DNA from: Elusimicrobium minutum | GTDB taxonomy: Bacteria > Elusimicrobiota > Elusimicrobia > Elusimicrobiales > UBA9959 | Assembly (NCBI GenBank): GCA_020723765.1 | Contig: DYIF01000014.1 | Coordinates: forward strand, 1 to 54,683 | Length of the DNA stretch: 54,683 nt | Reading direction: 5' to 3' | Shown: positions 40,141 through 49,526 of the stretch, piece by piece | Numbering within the stretch: the first letter of the stretch is position 1 | How the letters are laid out: every line of letters starts with the position of its first letter | Position numbers and translations under genes: made by a program | The notes under the pieces: generated by a model | Told to the model about the DNA's origin: nothing | Database searches by the model: none | Seen by the model: the letters and a program-made list of their open reading frames with translations, nothing else

Positions 40141-41461
40141 TCAATATTTCGTCTATTAATTCCACGTAATGTTTAACTTCGGTGGAGTAATGAGTTTTAC
40201 TTCCGTATCCCATCTGCATAAGACAGCTTGTGGAAGAAACGAGAGTGATATCGGCCTGAGTTTCGGATATGTTTTTCATTTTTCTATAAAGTATTTTGTT
40301 TGAAAACTCGGGTTTTGTAAAAGAATACGCCCCTGCCCCTCCGCAGCACATATTCGATTCGTTTAATTCTATCAAATTTTCTTTTAAAATCGGCTTTAAA
40401 ACCTTCTCTTCCTCGTCTTTAAGCCCCTGGTCGTTGTACGCTTTGCATGAATGATGAATCGTTATTTTTTTATCCTTTAAACCGTCCAGTTTTATATCGC
40501 TTAAATGTTCGGGTTTTACTACTTCTATTATGTCTTTTACTTTTGAAGAAAACTCCAGGGCTCTTTTGTAATTTTCTTCTTCTCCCAAAAACATCTGAGG
40601 GTAAGACTTCATAAAAGCAACGCAACTCGAGCAATCCGCGACTATGAAGGCGTTCGGATTTTCTTTTCTTAACTCTTCGAATATTTCTATGTTTTTTAAA
40701 GCATGTTCTTTTGCGTCGTTTAACGAGCCGTAGTTATAAGATATCAGCCCGCAGCAAAGGTTTTTCATGAATATGCCGTTTCCGTATATTTTTTTAAGAA
40801 CGCTTATGCTCGATTTCCCTACATTTGTAAACATATAATCCGTTCCGCAGGTTAAAAAATATATCCATCCCGCTTTTTCGGCTTCTTTTGGCATCAGGTC
40901 GTTTATTTCTTCGTGTAAGAATTTTTTCGGGGGTTTGATAAGTTTTTTTACCGCGTTTGAAAGCGAGGGGTAGCCCAAAAAATCAAACATCCCCAATTTA
41001 TCCGCCAATTTGTCCAGTTTCATCCCGTGCATTATGTAGAATGTTTTTAATATCAAATCGAAAGTTTTTCTTTTTTTCCTTATGTTAATTATCGCTTTGT
41101 ATATGAAAGAATTTCCAAAATCTCTCTCTTCTCTTCTCGCTTCAAGCGTTATGTCCGGGGTTGCCACGCTTCCGTAACATATATTCGTGCAGGCCCCGCA
41201 TAAAAGACAGGTGTCTATTATGTCTTTTGCCAGGTTTACGTCTTTTTGTTTTCCCTCTATGAGCATTCTTATCGTTTGGTTTCTTCCTCTCGGAGAGTAG
41301 TTCTCTTTTTTGTCCGCTACATAACTCGGACACGATTCTAAGCAATAACCGCATCTTGTGCATTGAGATACGGCGTCGTATATGTTTTTTACGCCGTTTT
41401 TGGTTATGAGCTCGTGTAGATGGATTTTTTCCGTAAACAATTCGTTTTTATAATTTTTCAT
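40136..41461 (-). CDS. glcF: GlcF/LutA-type iron-sulfur oxidoreductase subunit
   Basis: A 441-residue iron-sulfur protein. Two [4Fe-4S] motifs lie near the N-terminus (CTRCGYCLESCPS and CLLCGACTNICYG), and two CCG-type domains follow (LCCGLISYNYG and MCCGGAGAYSF, the second after HHSCKAYND). It matches the glycolate oxidase subunit GlcF and related electron-transfer subunits of 2-hydroxyacid oxidases. It would carry electrons from the flavin of the GlcD-GlcE fusion encoded directly upstream (overlap ATGA) to the quinone pool or another acceptor. It is the last gene of the DUF1646-tryptophanase-oxidase operon, ended by the bidirectional terminator. Confidence 0.88.
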   Translation of the reverse strand: MKNYKNELFTEKIHLHELITKNGVKNIYDAVSQCTRCGYCLESCPSYVADKKENYSPRGRNQTIRMLIEGKQKDVNLAKDIIDTCLLCGACTNICYGSVATPDITLEARREERDFGNSFIYKAIINIRKKRKTFDLILKTFYIMHGMKLDKLADKLGMFDFLGYPSLSNAVKKLIKPPKKFLHEEINDLMPKEAEKAGWIYFLTCGTDYMFTNVGKSSISVLKKIYGNGIFMKNLCCGLISYNYGSLNDAKEHALKNIEIFEELRKENPNAFIVADCSSCVAFMKSYPQMFLGEEENYKRALEFSSKVKDIIEVVKPEHLSDIKLDGLKDKKITIHHSCKAYNDQGLKDEEEKVLKPILKENLIELNESNMCCGGAGAYSFTKPEFSNKILYRKMKNISETQADITLVSSTSCLMQMGYGSKTHYSTEVKHYVELIDEILK

Positions 41462-43479
41462 AGTTTTGCGCCGTATAGCTCCTCGGTCATAAAAGGGTTA
41501 AAAAGATTATCCGGATCGAACGCTTTTTTTATCTTGATATGAACGGGGGTTATATTTTTCTCGTTTTTGGTTTTTGTGATTTTAAAGTTTCGATTTTCTT
41601 TAAATATTTTAAAACTTACCGAGGTTATTATCCCTAAACTTCCCATAGAACCTATCATTAATTTCGGTATATCGTAAACCGAATTGTCTTTTATGTTCTT
41701 TCCGCCGAATCTCGCAAACTCTCCGTTTGAAAGTATTATGTCCATTGAAAGTATCAAATCTCTTAACTCCAAAAAATCGTTTCTCGCTATTATGCCGCCC
41801 AGAGAGGATTCGGATGGGGGGATTGGAATATAAAATCCCTCCGATTTTAAAAAATCTACCAAATTTTTCGCTTTCATCCCGGCCTCTGCGGTTATCGTCA
41901 TATTGTCCTTGTCGAAGTTCAAAACCTTTTTTAAATCCATAGTGTCGATTTTTTCGACGTTTTGAGGTATTTCTTTTAATTGGGTTCCGTATCCCGTTAC
42001 CGCGGTCGGTATTTTTTCTTCGTATCTCTTTTTTATCTCTTTTATTAATATTTTTACGTTTTCGGAAATCTCAAACTCGATTCTTTCCAATTTTTCAAAA
42101 TCGTTTCTTACGGGTATTTTTTTATCGGGATTTGAAACGTTTTTTTCGTCCATTTCTTTTTTTATTCTTCTTATCAAGTTTATGGTTTCTTTGGAGTGTT
42201 GCAATAAAATAAAACCTCTTTTCTCGACTCCCACTCCGTGTTCCGCGCTTATAGTCCCGCCCGCCGTTATATATTCTTTTATTATTTCTTTCGCGGCCTT
42301 TCTTATTCTGTTAGTTTCTTTTACGTCTCTTTCGTCGAAAACAATGTTGGGATGTATGTTCCCGTCTCCGGCGTGAAAAACAAGCCCCGCGGTTATAGCG
42401 TTTTCTTCCAGTATTCTTTTTATTTTTTTAACCGTAGAAACAAGCTCCGACCTTGGAACGCAACCGTCTTCGACCAATATGTTATTGGCTATTCTGGCAA
42501 GCGAAGGATAGGCCTCTTTCCTTAATTTCCATAATTCTTCGGATTTGTTTTTATCGCATGAGGTTTCCGTTTTTAATGCGCCGTTAAAATTAAATATTTT
42601 AATTATTTCTTCTTTTTGCGATTTTATTTCTTCTTCCGAGTCCGAATCTATTTCCGTTATAAGCATAGCTTCGGTTTCTTTATCTATTTCCTTTTCTTTG
42701 CCCGCGGCTTTTATGGACAATTTATCGGTTACTTCCATGGCTTTAGGTATTATTCCTTTTTTTATCGTATCCGTAACGGCTTTCATTGAATCTTCAAGAG
42801 TTTTGAATTCGGAATAAATTGTCAAAAAATATTTCGGTATGGGTAAAATTTTAAGATACGCTTTTTTAATTATTCCGAGAGTTCCCTCGCTTCCGGCAAA
42901 TAAACTTATAATCTGAGGTCCTTTGTCGTTTAAATCGAAGTGAGCCTCGGTTCCGTCAGGCAGAACAACATCCAGACGAATTATGTTGTTTGAAGTGACT
43001 CCGTATTTAAGACACTGGGGTCCGCCCGCATTTTCCGCTATGTTTCCGCCTATGGTGGAAACCTTTTGGCTTGCGGGATCAGGGGGGTAGAAAAAACCGA
43101 ATTTTTCAAGCTCTTTTTGTAATTTTAAATTTACTACTCCAGGCTCGACTACCGCTATACCTTTTAGAGTATCTATTTGTCTTATTTTGTCGCATCCGCA
43201 TAGATTGATTATAAAACCGCCTTTTTGATTCGTGGCTCCTCCGCTTAAATTGCTACCGGCAAGCCTCGGAGTGTAGGGTATCGAATGAGAATATAAAACC
43301 TTAACAACGGGGGATATAAGCTCTATATCGTTTATGTTTATAACCCCGCAGGGTTTGGCCCTTACCATAGAAGCGTCGTATGAATAAACGAGCTTTGTAG
43401 CCTCGTCGGTTTTTACGTTATTATACCCGACTATATCCGAAATTTCTTCTATGGCTTTTTCTATTTCGGAAGTTTTCAT
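41458..43479 (-). CDS. GlcD-GlcE fusion, FAD-linked 2-hydroxyacid oxidase
   Basis: A 673-residue protein with two parts. Residues 1 to about 455 are a complete GlcD-type flavoprotein: VLYSHSIPYTPRLAGSNLSGGAT for FAD binding, STIGGNIAENAGGPQCLKYG, GSEGTLGII, and the C-terminal lobe ending HGVGVEKRGF. Residues about 470-673 repeat an FAD-binding module (AVTGYGTQLKEIP, ITAEAGMKAKNLVDFLKSEG, SSLGGIIARND, GSMGSLGIITSV) and end AFDPDNLFNPF, as in GlcE. In E. coli these are separate subunits of glycolate oxidase. The substrate may be glycolate, D-lactate or another 2-hydroxyacid. It overlaps both neighbours by ATGA-type junctions. Confidence 0.85.
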   Translation of the reverse strand: MKTSEIEKAIEEISDIVGYNNVKTDEATKLVYSYDASMVRAKPCGVININDIELISPVVKVLYSHSIPYTPRLAGSNLSGGATNQKGGFIINLCGCDKIRQIDTLKGIAVVEPGVVNLKLQKELEKFGFFYPPDPASQKVSTIGGNIAENAGGPQCLKYGVTSNNIIRLDVVLPDGTEAHFDLNDKGPQIISLFAGSEGTLGIIKKAYLKILPIPKYFLTIYSEFKTLEDSMKAVTDTIKKGIIPKAMEVTDKLSIKAAGKEKEIDKETEAMLITEIDSDSEEEIKSQKEEIIKIFNFNGALKTETSCDKNKSEELWKLRKEAYPSLARIANNILVEDGCVPRSELVSTVKKIKRILEENAITAGLVFHAGDGNIHPNIVFDERDVKETNRIRKAAKEIIKEYITAGGTISAEHGVGVEKRGFILLQHSKETINLIRRIKKEMDEKNVSNPDKKIPVRNDFEKLERIEFEISENVKILIKEIKKRYEEKIPTAVTGYGTQLKEIPQNVEKIDTMDLKKVLNFDKDNMTITAEAGMKAKNLVDFLKSEGFYIPIPPSESSLGGIIARNDFLELRDLILSMDIILSNGEFARFGGKNIKDNSVYDIPKLMIGSMGSLGIITSVSFKIFKENRNFKITKTKNEKNITPVHIKIKKAFDPDNLFNPFMTEELYGAKL

Positions 43480-44870
43480 TTTATTGGTTTCAATTTAGCC
43501 GTAAAATGAGGCAGAACCTCGGATATCTCCACAACTTCAAGCCCTTTTATCTTGTTTTTGTTTTTGGCCAAATGAGCGAAAACCTCTATCACGTAATCTA
43601 TATGGCTTTGAGTATAAACCCTTCTGGGCATTGCAAGCCTCACAAGCTCCATCGGCGCGGCTATGAAATTTCCTTTTTCGTCTCTTTTGCCGAACATCAA
43701 CGTCCCGATTTCAACCGTTCTTATCCCGCCTTCAAGATACAAAGCGCAACACAACGCCTGAGCCGGAAAATTTTGAGGTTTTATATGAGGGAAAAATTTT
43801 TTAGCGTTGACGTAAACCCCGTGTCCTCCGGTCGGATTCAGTATCGGTATGTTATGTTTTTTAAGCCCTTCTCCTAAATACTCGGCGCTTCTAAGTCTAT
43901 ATTGCAAATAATTTTCGTCTAAAACCTCTTTAAGCCCTATGGCTATCGCTTCCAGGTCTCTTCCCGCAAGCCCTCCGTAAGTGGCAAAGCCCTCGGTTAG
44001 AATCAGAAGCTGTCTGCATTTTTGAGCCAATTTCCTGTCGTTCATCGCAAGAAATCCGCCAATATTTACCATCGCGTCTTTTTTGGAGCTCATCATTGCG
44101 CCGTCCGAGTATTCGAACATCTCCTCGGCTATTTCCTTAACCGGCATTTTGTCATAACCTTTTTCTCTGAGTTTTATGAAATAAGCGTTTTCCGCAAATC
44201 TCGCGCAGTCTATAAAAACCGGTATTTGGTATTTAGAGCATAACTCGTAAACCGATTTCAAATTCTCCATGGATACGGGCTGGCCGCCCCATGAGTTGTT
44301 GGTTACGGTCATAACGCATAAAAGAATGTTTTCTTTCCCTTTTTCTTTTATAAATTTTTCCATCTTTTCTACGTCCGCGTTTCCTTTGAAAGGATGATAC
44401 TTTTCAAATTCGCTCGCTTCTTTTATCGGAAAATCCACGGCTATCGCCCCGCTTACTTCCACATTCGCTTTCGTGGTATCGAAATGGGAATTGGATATGA
44501 CGTATTTCCCTTTTCCGTTTAAAGCCGTAAAAAGAATTTTCTCCGCGGCTCTTCCCTGATGAACCGGTATGACTTCGTCTAAGCCCGTAAGTTCTTTTAT
44601 TGTAGCCTCAAAATGGAAAAAACTTCTTGCCCCGGCATAAGACTCGTCTCCTACCATTATCCCCGCCCATTGGTTTGCGCTCATCGCCCCGGTTCCGCTG
44701 TCGGTTAAAAGGTCTATCAATACCTTTTCCGCTTTTATGTTAAACATATTGTAATAAGCGTTTTCCAAAATCTTTTCCCTTTCTTCTCTCGTCGTAAAAC
44801 CTAACGGTTCCACCATCTTTATTTTAAACGGCTCTATTATCGTTTTCCATTTCCAGTTTTCGTTTTTCAT
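43476..44870 (-). CDS. Tryptophanase/tyrosine phenol-lyase family enzyme, tryptophanase-like
   Basis: A 464-residue PLP beta-eliminase. It opens like TnaA (EPFKIKMVEPLGFTTREER) and has LIDLLTDSGTGAMS, PVHQGRAAE, and the PLP lysine Lys264 in SSKKDAMVNIGG. RTVEIGTLMFG near the C-terminus resembles TnaA (RAVEIGSFLLG); tyrosine phenol-lyase has an Arg here (SMERG). HFDTTKANVE keeps the TnaA-type Asp. Products would be pyruvate, ammonia and the side chain (indole if tryptophan). The substrate loop NSWGGQ differs from both families, so other beta-substituted amino acids are possible. GGGAGG precedes the ATG at 44870. No tnaC leader peptide is evident. Co-transcribed with DUF1646 upstream and the GlcD-GlcE fusion downstream. 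Confidence 0.85.
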   Translation of the reverse strand: MKNENWKWKTIIEPFKIKMVEPLGFTTREEREKILENAYYNMFNIKAEKVLIDLLTDSGTGAMSANQWAGIMVGDESYAGARSFFHFEATIKELTGLDEVIPVHQGRAAEKILFTALNGKGKYVISNSHFDTTKANVEVSGAIAVDFPIKEASEFEKYHPFKGNADVEKMEKFIKEKGKENILLCVMTVTNNSWGGQPVSMENLKSVYELCSKYQIPVFIDCARFAENAYFIKLREKGYDKMPVKEIAEEMFEYSDGAMMSSKKDAMVNIGGFLAMNDRKLAQKCRQLLILTEGFATYGGLAGRDLEAIAIGLKEVLDENYLQYRLRSAEYLGEGLKKHNIPILNPTGGHGVYVNAKKFFPHIKPQNFPAQALCCALYLEGGIRTVEIGTLMFGKRDEKGNFIAAPMELVRLAMPRRVYTQSHIDYVIEVFAHLAKNKNKIKGLEVVEISEVLPHFTAKLKPIK

Positions 44871-44882
44871 CAAACCTCCCGG

Positions 44883-45929
44883 TTAAGCTAAAAAATAAAG
44901 CAATATAAAATAAACAAACATTATAGGAACTCCGTATTTGAGACCGTATCCCGCCCATTCTTTGGATTTAATGTTCAACTTGGAAGCGCAGATTATATTC
45001 GGAATGTTTCCCGGAATTAAAAAACCGCCGGATATTATGAGTCCCATTATTATAAAAGTTATCTGCCTTTCCGATAACTGAGGCACTATTTCGCTTGCCG
45101 CAAGCGTGGCGTTATCCAAAATCGCGGATATTGAGTTAATCCAGTAAAGCGCTTCGGGTCTTAGCCCGGTTATGAATTTTTCGGTAAAAGGTTTTAATCC
45201 GGTTCCCAAAAGAACCAATGCGGCTACGAATATATAAACCTTAAAAGCTCTAAATACCGATGATTTTATACTCTCTTCATATTCCTCTTTAAGAGTGTTC
45301 TTGGCCTCTCTATATTTGTTTGCGTCTTTGCTTGACCAGTAAGCGATTAAAAATATAAAAGGTATTATCCATAAAGCGAATTTGTTTAAAAGATAAAAGA
45401 AATGCGCGTTATGAGGCTCTCCTCTTAGCTTCGATACGACTATGGTCGATAACGGTTCTCCAAGCGGAGTCAAAGCCGCTCCGAAACCTATGGCAAAACA
45501 ACCTAAAACTATTATCTTTATCTCGTATTTCCTTGAAAACTTAAGCAGCGTTATAAACTCCGAAAGAAGTATCGCCGCGATTATGGCGGTTATAACGCTC
45601 GAAAATATACCCAACAGTAAAATTACCAGAAATATGAGTTTTTGGTAACTTATTTTTTCGGCGGTTTTTATCAAAAAATCGGTTATCTTTTTTCTTGAAA
45701 ACTTTAAAACCATTCCCATAACTAAAACAGTCACCGAAATCGGTATCGGCTCTTTTACCGCTTCCTCTATCAGGTGATAAGACCAGATATCCGAAATGCT
45801 GACTGCGGCTATTCCCATGATTAGCAAAAAAAGTTCGATTTCTTCCTCCACCTTTTTGACCGAAAAAGGAAGAACCAGTGTCATCAGTATGACCGAGGAT
45901 AGAAAAAATATCGTTAGATTTTCGTTCAT
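44883..45929 (-). CDS. DUF1646 family membrane transporter
   Basis: A 348-residue protein with about ten membrane helices. It has two re-entrant-like motifs: GFGAALTPLGEPLSTIVVSKL (about 155-175) and SAILDNATLAASEIVPQL, resembling those of ion transporters such as NhaD and the citrate-Mg family. It matches my knowledge of DUF1646, a predicted ion transporter family with no known substrate. AAAGGA precedes the ATG. It is the first gene of the operon with the tryptophanase-like enzyme and oxidase subunits, so it may carry the amino acid, a product anion, or the cation coupled to them; this is inference. Confidence 0.75.
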   Translation of the reverse strand: MNENLTIFFLSSVILMTLVLPFSVKKVEEEIELFLLIMGIAAVSISDIWSYHLIEEAVKEPIPISVTVLVMGMVLKFSRKKITDFLIKTAEKISYQKLIFLVILLLGIFSSVITAIIAAILLSEFITLLKFSRKYEIKIIVLGCFAIGFGAALTPLGEPLSTIVVSKLRGEPHNAHFFYLLNKFALWIIPFIFLIAYWSSKDANKYREAKNTLKEEYEESIKSSVFRAFKVYIFVAALVLLGTGLKPFTEKFITGLRPEALYWINSISAILDNATLAASEIVPQLSERQITFIIMGLIISGGFLIPGNIPNIICASKLNIKSKEWAGYGLKYGVPIMFVYFILLYFLA

Positions 45930-45981
45930 TTAAAAATCCTTTCTTAAAATAATTTTATAAAATATTTGAAAGGAGATAAAC

Positions 45982-48615
45982 ATGTGGTATAAAAAAACTA
46001 TAGAAGAAATAAAAAACGAATTAAACACAGATACAGAAAAAGGGCTTAACGAAGAAGAGGTAAAAGCCAGAGCCGAAAAATACGGCAAAAATAAACTCCC
46101 CGAAGCCGAACCCATAAACTATTTCAAAATAATATTGGAGCAGATAAAAAATCCTTTAATTTACATACTTCTGGCCGCTTTCGTATTGACCGTAATCACC
46201 GGCGACATAAAAGACGCGATAGCCATAATCGTTGTAGTTTTGATAAACGGAGTGATAGGTTTTGTTCAAGAAGTCAAAGCCGAAAAAAGCATAAGAGCTT
46301 TAAGCAATATGATGGTTCCGTTTTGCAACGTCATACGAAACGGAAAACAGATCTCGGTTTCAAGCCAGGAACTGGTCCCCGGGGATCTTGTTTTAATCTC
46401 CTCGGGAGACAAGGTCCCCGCGGATATGAGGCTTATAAAAATAAAAGATTTGAGAATAGACGAAGCTCTTTTGACTGGAGAGTCGGTTCCGGTATTTAAA
46501 AACGTAGAGCCGATTAATAAAGACAACATATCCGTCGGAGATATGATAAATATGGCTTTTATGGGAAGCACTGTAGTCGGAGGCAGAGGTTACGGAATAG
46601 TCGTAAATACGGGCCAATCTTCGGTATTGGGAAAAATAGCCGCAGACATCCACGGTGTAAAATCCGCAAAACCGCCGATACAGGAAAAATTCGAAAAATT
46701 CGCAAGTTTCATCGCCACGATCGCCGTAGGCGTATCGGTTATACTTTTCGCCGTCGGAGTGTTTTATTTTAAAATTCCGGTCAAAGATATGTATTTAATA
46801 GTCGTCGGAACCATAGTCGCGGCCGTTCCCGAAGGCCTTCCGATAGTAGTCACCATAGCTCTATCCATAGGCGTTAGCAGAATGGCGAAGAAAAACGCTC
46901 TCATAAGAAAACTAAACGCCGTGGAAACATTGGGAAGCGTTACCGCCATATGCTCGGATAAAACCGGCACTTTAACCAAAAACGAAATGACGGTCAAAAT
47001 GATAAGCGATACCGAAAACATATACGAAGTATCGGGAACCGGATATAACCCGGACGGCGAAATATTCTGCGTATCCGATAAATGCGAATATAAACCCGAA
47101 AACCTTAAAAACTTGATTTATTCGTTTGTAATCTGCAACGAGTCTTCTCATTATTTTGAAAATAACGAGTGGAAAATACAGGGAGACCCGACCGAAGTCG
47201 CATTAATCGTTTGCGCGAGAAAATACGGCCTTAATGTCGAAAAATTCAAATCGGAAAATAAGATTTTAGATATTATTCCTTTCGAATCCGAAAGAGGCTG
47301 GATGGCCGTTTTGGCGGAGGTTGAAGGAAAGAAAAAGATATACGTAAAAGGCGGGGTGGACAGAGTTATTGAAATGTGCGAAGGAAAAGATTATTCCGAG
47401 TTAATAAAGATATCCGAAAAATTCGCCTCGGACGGAATGAGAATTCTGGGTTTTGCGTATAAAGAAACAAACTCCGACAAACTTTCAGAAAGCGATTTTC
47501 AAAACCTTATATTTGACGGTTTTGCCGGAATGATAGACCCGCCGAGAGAAGAAGCTATAGAGGCGGTAGAAAAATGCCTGATATCCGGAATTAGAGTTTT
47601 AATGATTACCGGAGACCACCCGTTGACCGCTTTAGCCATAGCAAAAAAACTTAAAATATCTTCGGATAACGGAAAGGTTTTAAAGGGCTCGGATGTGGAT
47701 AAAATGACAGACGACGAGCTTTACGAACAAATAAAAAACGTCAATGTTTTCGCAAGAGTATCTCCGGAAAATAAACTCAAAATAGTAAAACAGGTCATAA
47801 GGCACGGAAACATAGTCGCGGTTACAGGCGACGGCGTAAACGACGCTCCCGCTTTAAAAGCCGCTCATGTCGGAGTGGCTATGGGCAAAACGGGAACCGA
47901 TGTTACCAAAGAAACCGCTGATATGATAGTCTTGGACGATAACTTTGCAAGCATACACTCCGCGGTGGTTCACGGAAGAATAGTATACGATAACATAAGA
48001 AAAGCCACTTTCTTTTTAATACCTACGGGCGTAGCCGCGATTCTCTCTATATCCTTTTCGATGTTTTACGGAATACCTATGCCTTATCTTCCGATTCACC
48101 TTTTATGGATAAATCTCGTAACAAACGGCCTTCAGGACATATCTTTAGCTTTCGAACCGGGTGAAGAAGGCGTTGATATAAGAAAACCGAGAGACCCCAA
48201 AGAACCAATAATGAACAAGGTCTTGATTCAAAGAACCGTAATAGTCGGAACTCTGATAGCCGTAGGCGTAATAGTCGCTTTTAAAAAGGCGCTTTTGGCG
48301 GGATACACATTGGAGCACGCAAGGACCTTAGCTGTTACCACTATGGTGTTTTTCCAGTTTTTCCAGTGTATAAACTCAAGGTCTGAGACAAAATCAATAT
48401 TCAGAATAAATCCTCTGTCAAATCCGTTTCTCGGAATATCCATGCTTTTGGCCTTAACCGCCCAGTTGCTTTTCATATATGAGCCCAATCTCAATAAGCT
48501 ATTCTCAACCACTCCTCTTAACGAATTCGATTGGCTCTTGGTATTGGCTTTTTCGTTAACGGTTATAATAGTAGTCGAGATAGATAAAAAAATAAGAGAA
48601 TACTTTAACAAATGA
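45982..48615 (+). CDS. P2-type cation-transporting ATPase
   Basis: An 877-residue P-type ATPase with an N-terminal cation-ATPase domain, LTGES in the actuator, PEGLP in the fourth helix (Glu284), phosphorylation at Asp326 (DKTGTLT), the KGGVDRV nucleotide site, and GDGVNDAPALK. Helix six reads NLVTNGLQDISLAF: where SERCA has NLVTDG with a calcium-binding Asp, this has Asn, with Asp shifted three positions on. This is a common bacterial variant with uncertain ion preference, so I name calcium only as the likeliest ion. AAAGGAG at 45969-45975 selects the start. It is divergent from the DUF1646 operon and coupled to the patatin gene by ATGA. Confidence 0.9.
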   Translation: MWYKKTIEEIKNELNTDTEKGLNEEEVKARAEKYGKNKLPEAEPINYFKIILEQIKNPLIYILLAAFVLTVITGDIKDAIAIIVVVLINGVIGFVQEVKAEKSIRALSNMMVPFCNVIRNGKQISVSSQELVPGDLVLISSGDKVPADMRLIKIKDLRIDEALLTGESVPVFKNVEPINKDNISVGDMINMAFMGSTVVGGRGYGIVVNTGQSSVLGKIAADIHGVKSAKPPIQEKFEKFASFIATIAVGVSVILFAVGVFYFKIPVKDMYLIVVGTIVAAVPEGLPIVVTIALSIGVSRMAKKNALIRKLNAVETLGSVTAICSDKTGTLTKNEMTVKMISDTENIYEVSGTGYNPDGEIFCVSDKCEYKPENLKNLIYSFVICNESSHYFENNEWKIQGDPTEVALIVCARKYGLNVEKFKSENKILDIIPFESERGWMAVLAEVEGKKKIYVKGGVDRVIEMCEGKDYSELIKISEKFASDGMRILGFAYKETNSDKLSESDFQNLIFDGFAGMIDPPREEAIEAVEKCLISGIRVLMITGDHPLTALAIAKKLKISSDNGKVLKGSDVDKMTDDELYEQIKNVNVFARVSPENKLKIVKQVIRHGNIVAVTGDGVNDAPALKAAHVGVAMGKTGTDVTKETADMIVLDDNFASIHSAVVHGRIVYDNIRKATFFLIPTGVAAILSISFSMFYGIPMPYLPIHLLWINLVTNGLQDISLAFEPGEEGVDIRKPRDPKEPIMNKVLIQRTVIVGTLIAVGVIVAFKKALLAGYTLEHARTLAVTTMVFFQFFQCINSRSETKSIFRINPLSNPFLGISMLLALTAQLLFIYEPNLNKLFSTTPLNEFDWLLVLAFSLTVIIVVEIDKKIREYFNK

Positions 48616-49526
48616 ACGAAAAAAAAACGGCCATTTTTCTCTGCGGAGGCGGAGCGCTCGGGGCGTGGCAAAGCGGAGCGCTTAGCTTTATAAACGAAAA
48701 GAAAATCGATGCTCAGGCCATATCCGGTTTTAGCATAGGAGCGATAAACTCCGCTTTTTATTGCTTTAATTCGGTAGATAAAATAGAAAAGATATGGTCT
48801 AAGATGGACAATAAAAAAATATTCAAATTTTCTTTGGGCTATTCAAGGCCCGTAGACATATCCATAGCCGAAGAAAACAAAAATCCGGTTAAAAAAATAA
48901 TATCCAGAATCGAAAACTTTCTTTCCGGCGTAAATCTGTTTTCAAATAAACCGGTTTATAAAATTTTATCTAAATACATTTCCAAAAAAGCGGAGTTTAA
49001 AAAAAATCTTAAATTTTATTGCATATCCCATTGCGTCGAACGTTCCGCCCCTTACATAACCGAATTCGATTCCGATAACTACGAAAGAAACAGATTCATA
49101 AAAATGGTAGTGGCGAGTTCAACAATTCCTTTCATATTCCCTCAGATAAAAGAAGAAAGCCGATGGGGGGAGGTTCATCTTGTAGACGGCGGGGTGATAG
49201 GAAGGGAAAACGTAAACTTTTCTTTCTTTGAAGGATTTTCGGACATATTCGTAATATCCAACGTCTTAGACGAGGATTATTATTTCAAACCTCGCTCTCC
49301 TTTCAGTATAACCGAGATATTTGAAAAAAGGTTAAGAAGGATACTCGTTTATCAAAATAAAAAAATAATTAAATCGCTTTCCCATCTTAAATCTAAACCG
49401 AATATACATTTGATAAACCCCTTAAAACCGCTTGACGCAAGGATAATGGATTTCGACGGCAAAAAAGCGGTAAAACTTTTTGAAGACGGCAGAAAATCGG
49501 CTCTTGAGTTTTTTAAAAAATTATGA
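48612..49526 (+). CDS. Patatin-like phospholipase
   Basis: A 304-residue patatin-domain protein. The oxyanion hole is CGGGALGAWQSG (residues 11-22), the nucleophile Ser41 lies in GFSIG, and Asp192 in VDGG completes the dyad. No signal peptide or membrane segment is seen, so it is likely cytoplasmic or membrane-peripheral. It should hydrolyse acyl esters of phospholipids or lysophospholipids. Its start overlaps the ATPase stop and its stop overlaps the TauE gene (ATGA-type junctions both times). It is thus part of a tight operon of membrane-related genes. Confidence 0.9.
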   Translation: MNEKKTAIFLCGGGALGAWQSGALSFINEKKIDAQAISGFSIGAINSAFYCFNSVDKIEKIWSKMDNKKIFKFSLGYSRPVDISIAEENKNPVKKIISRIENFLSGVNLFSNKPVYKILSKYISKKAEFKKNLKFYCISHCVERSAPYITEFDSDNYERNRFIKMVVASSTIPFIFPQIKEESRWGEVHLVDGGVIGRENVNFSFFEGFSDIFVISNVLDEDYYFKPRSPFSITEIFEKRLRRILVYQNKKIIKSLSHLKSKPNIHLINPLKPLDARIMDFDGKKAVKLFEDGRKSALEFFKKL

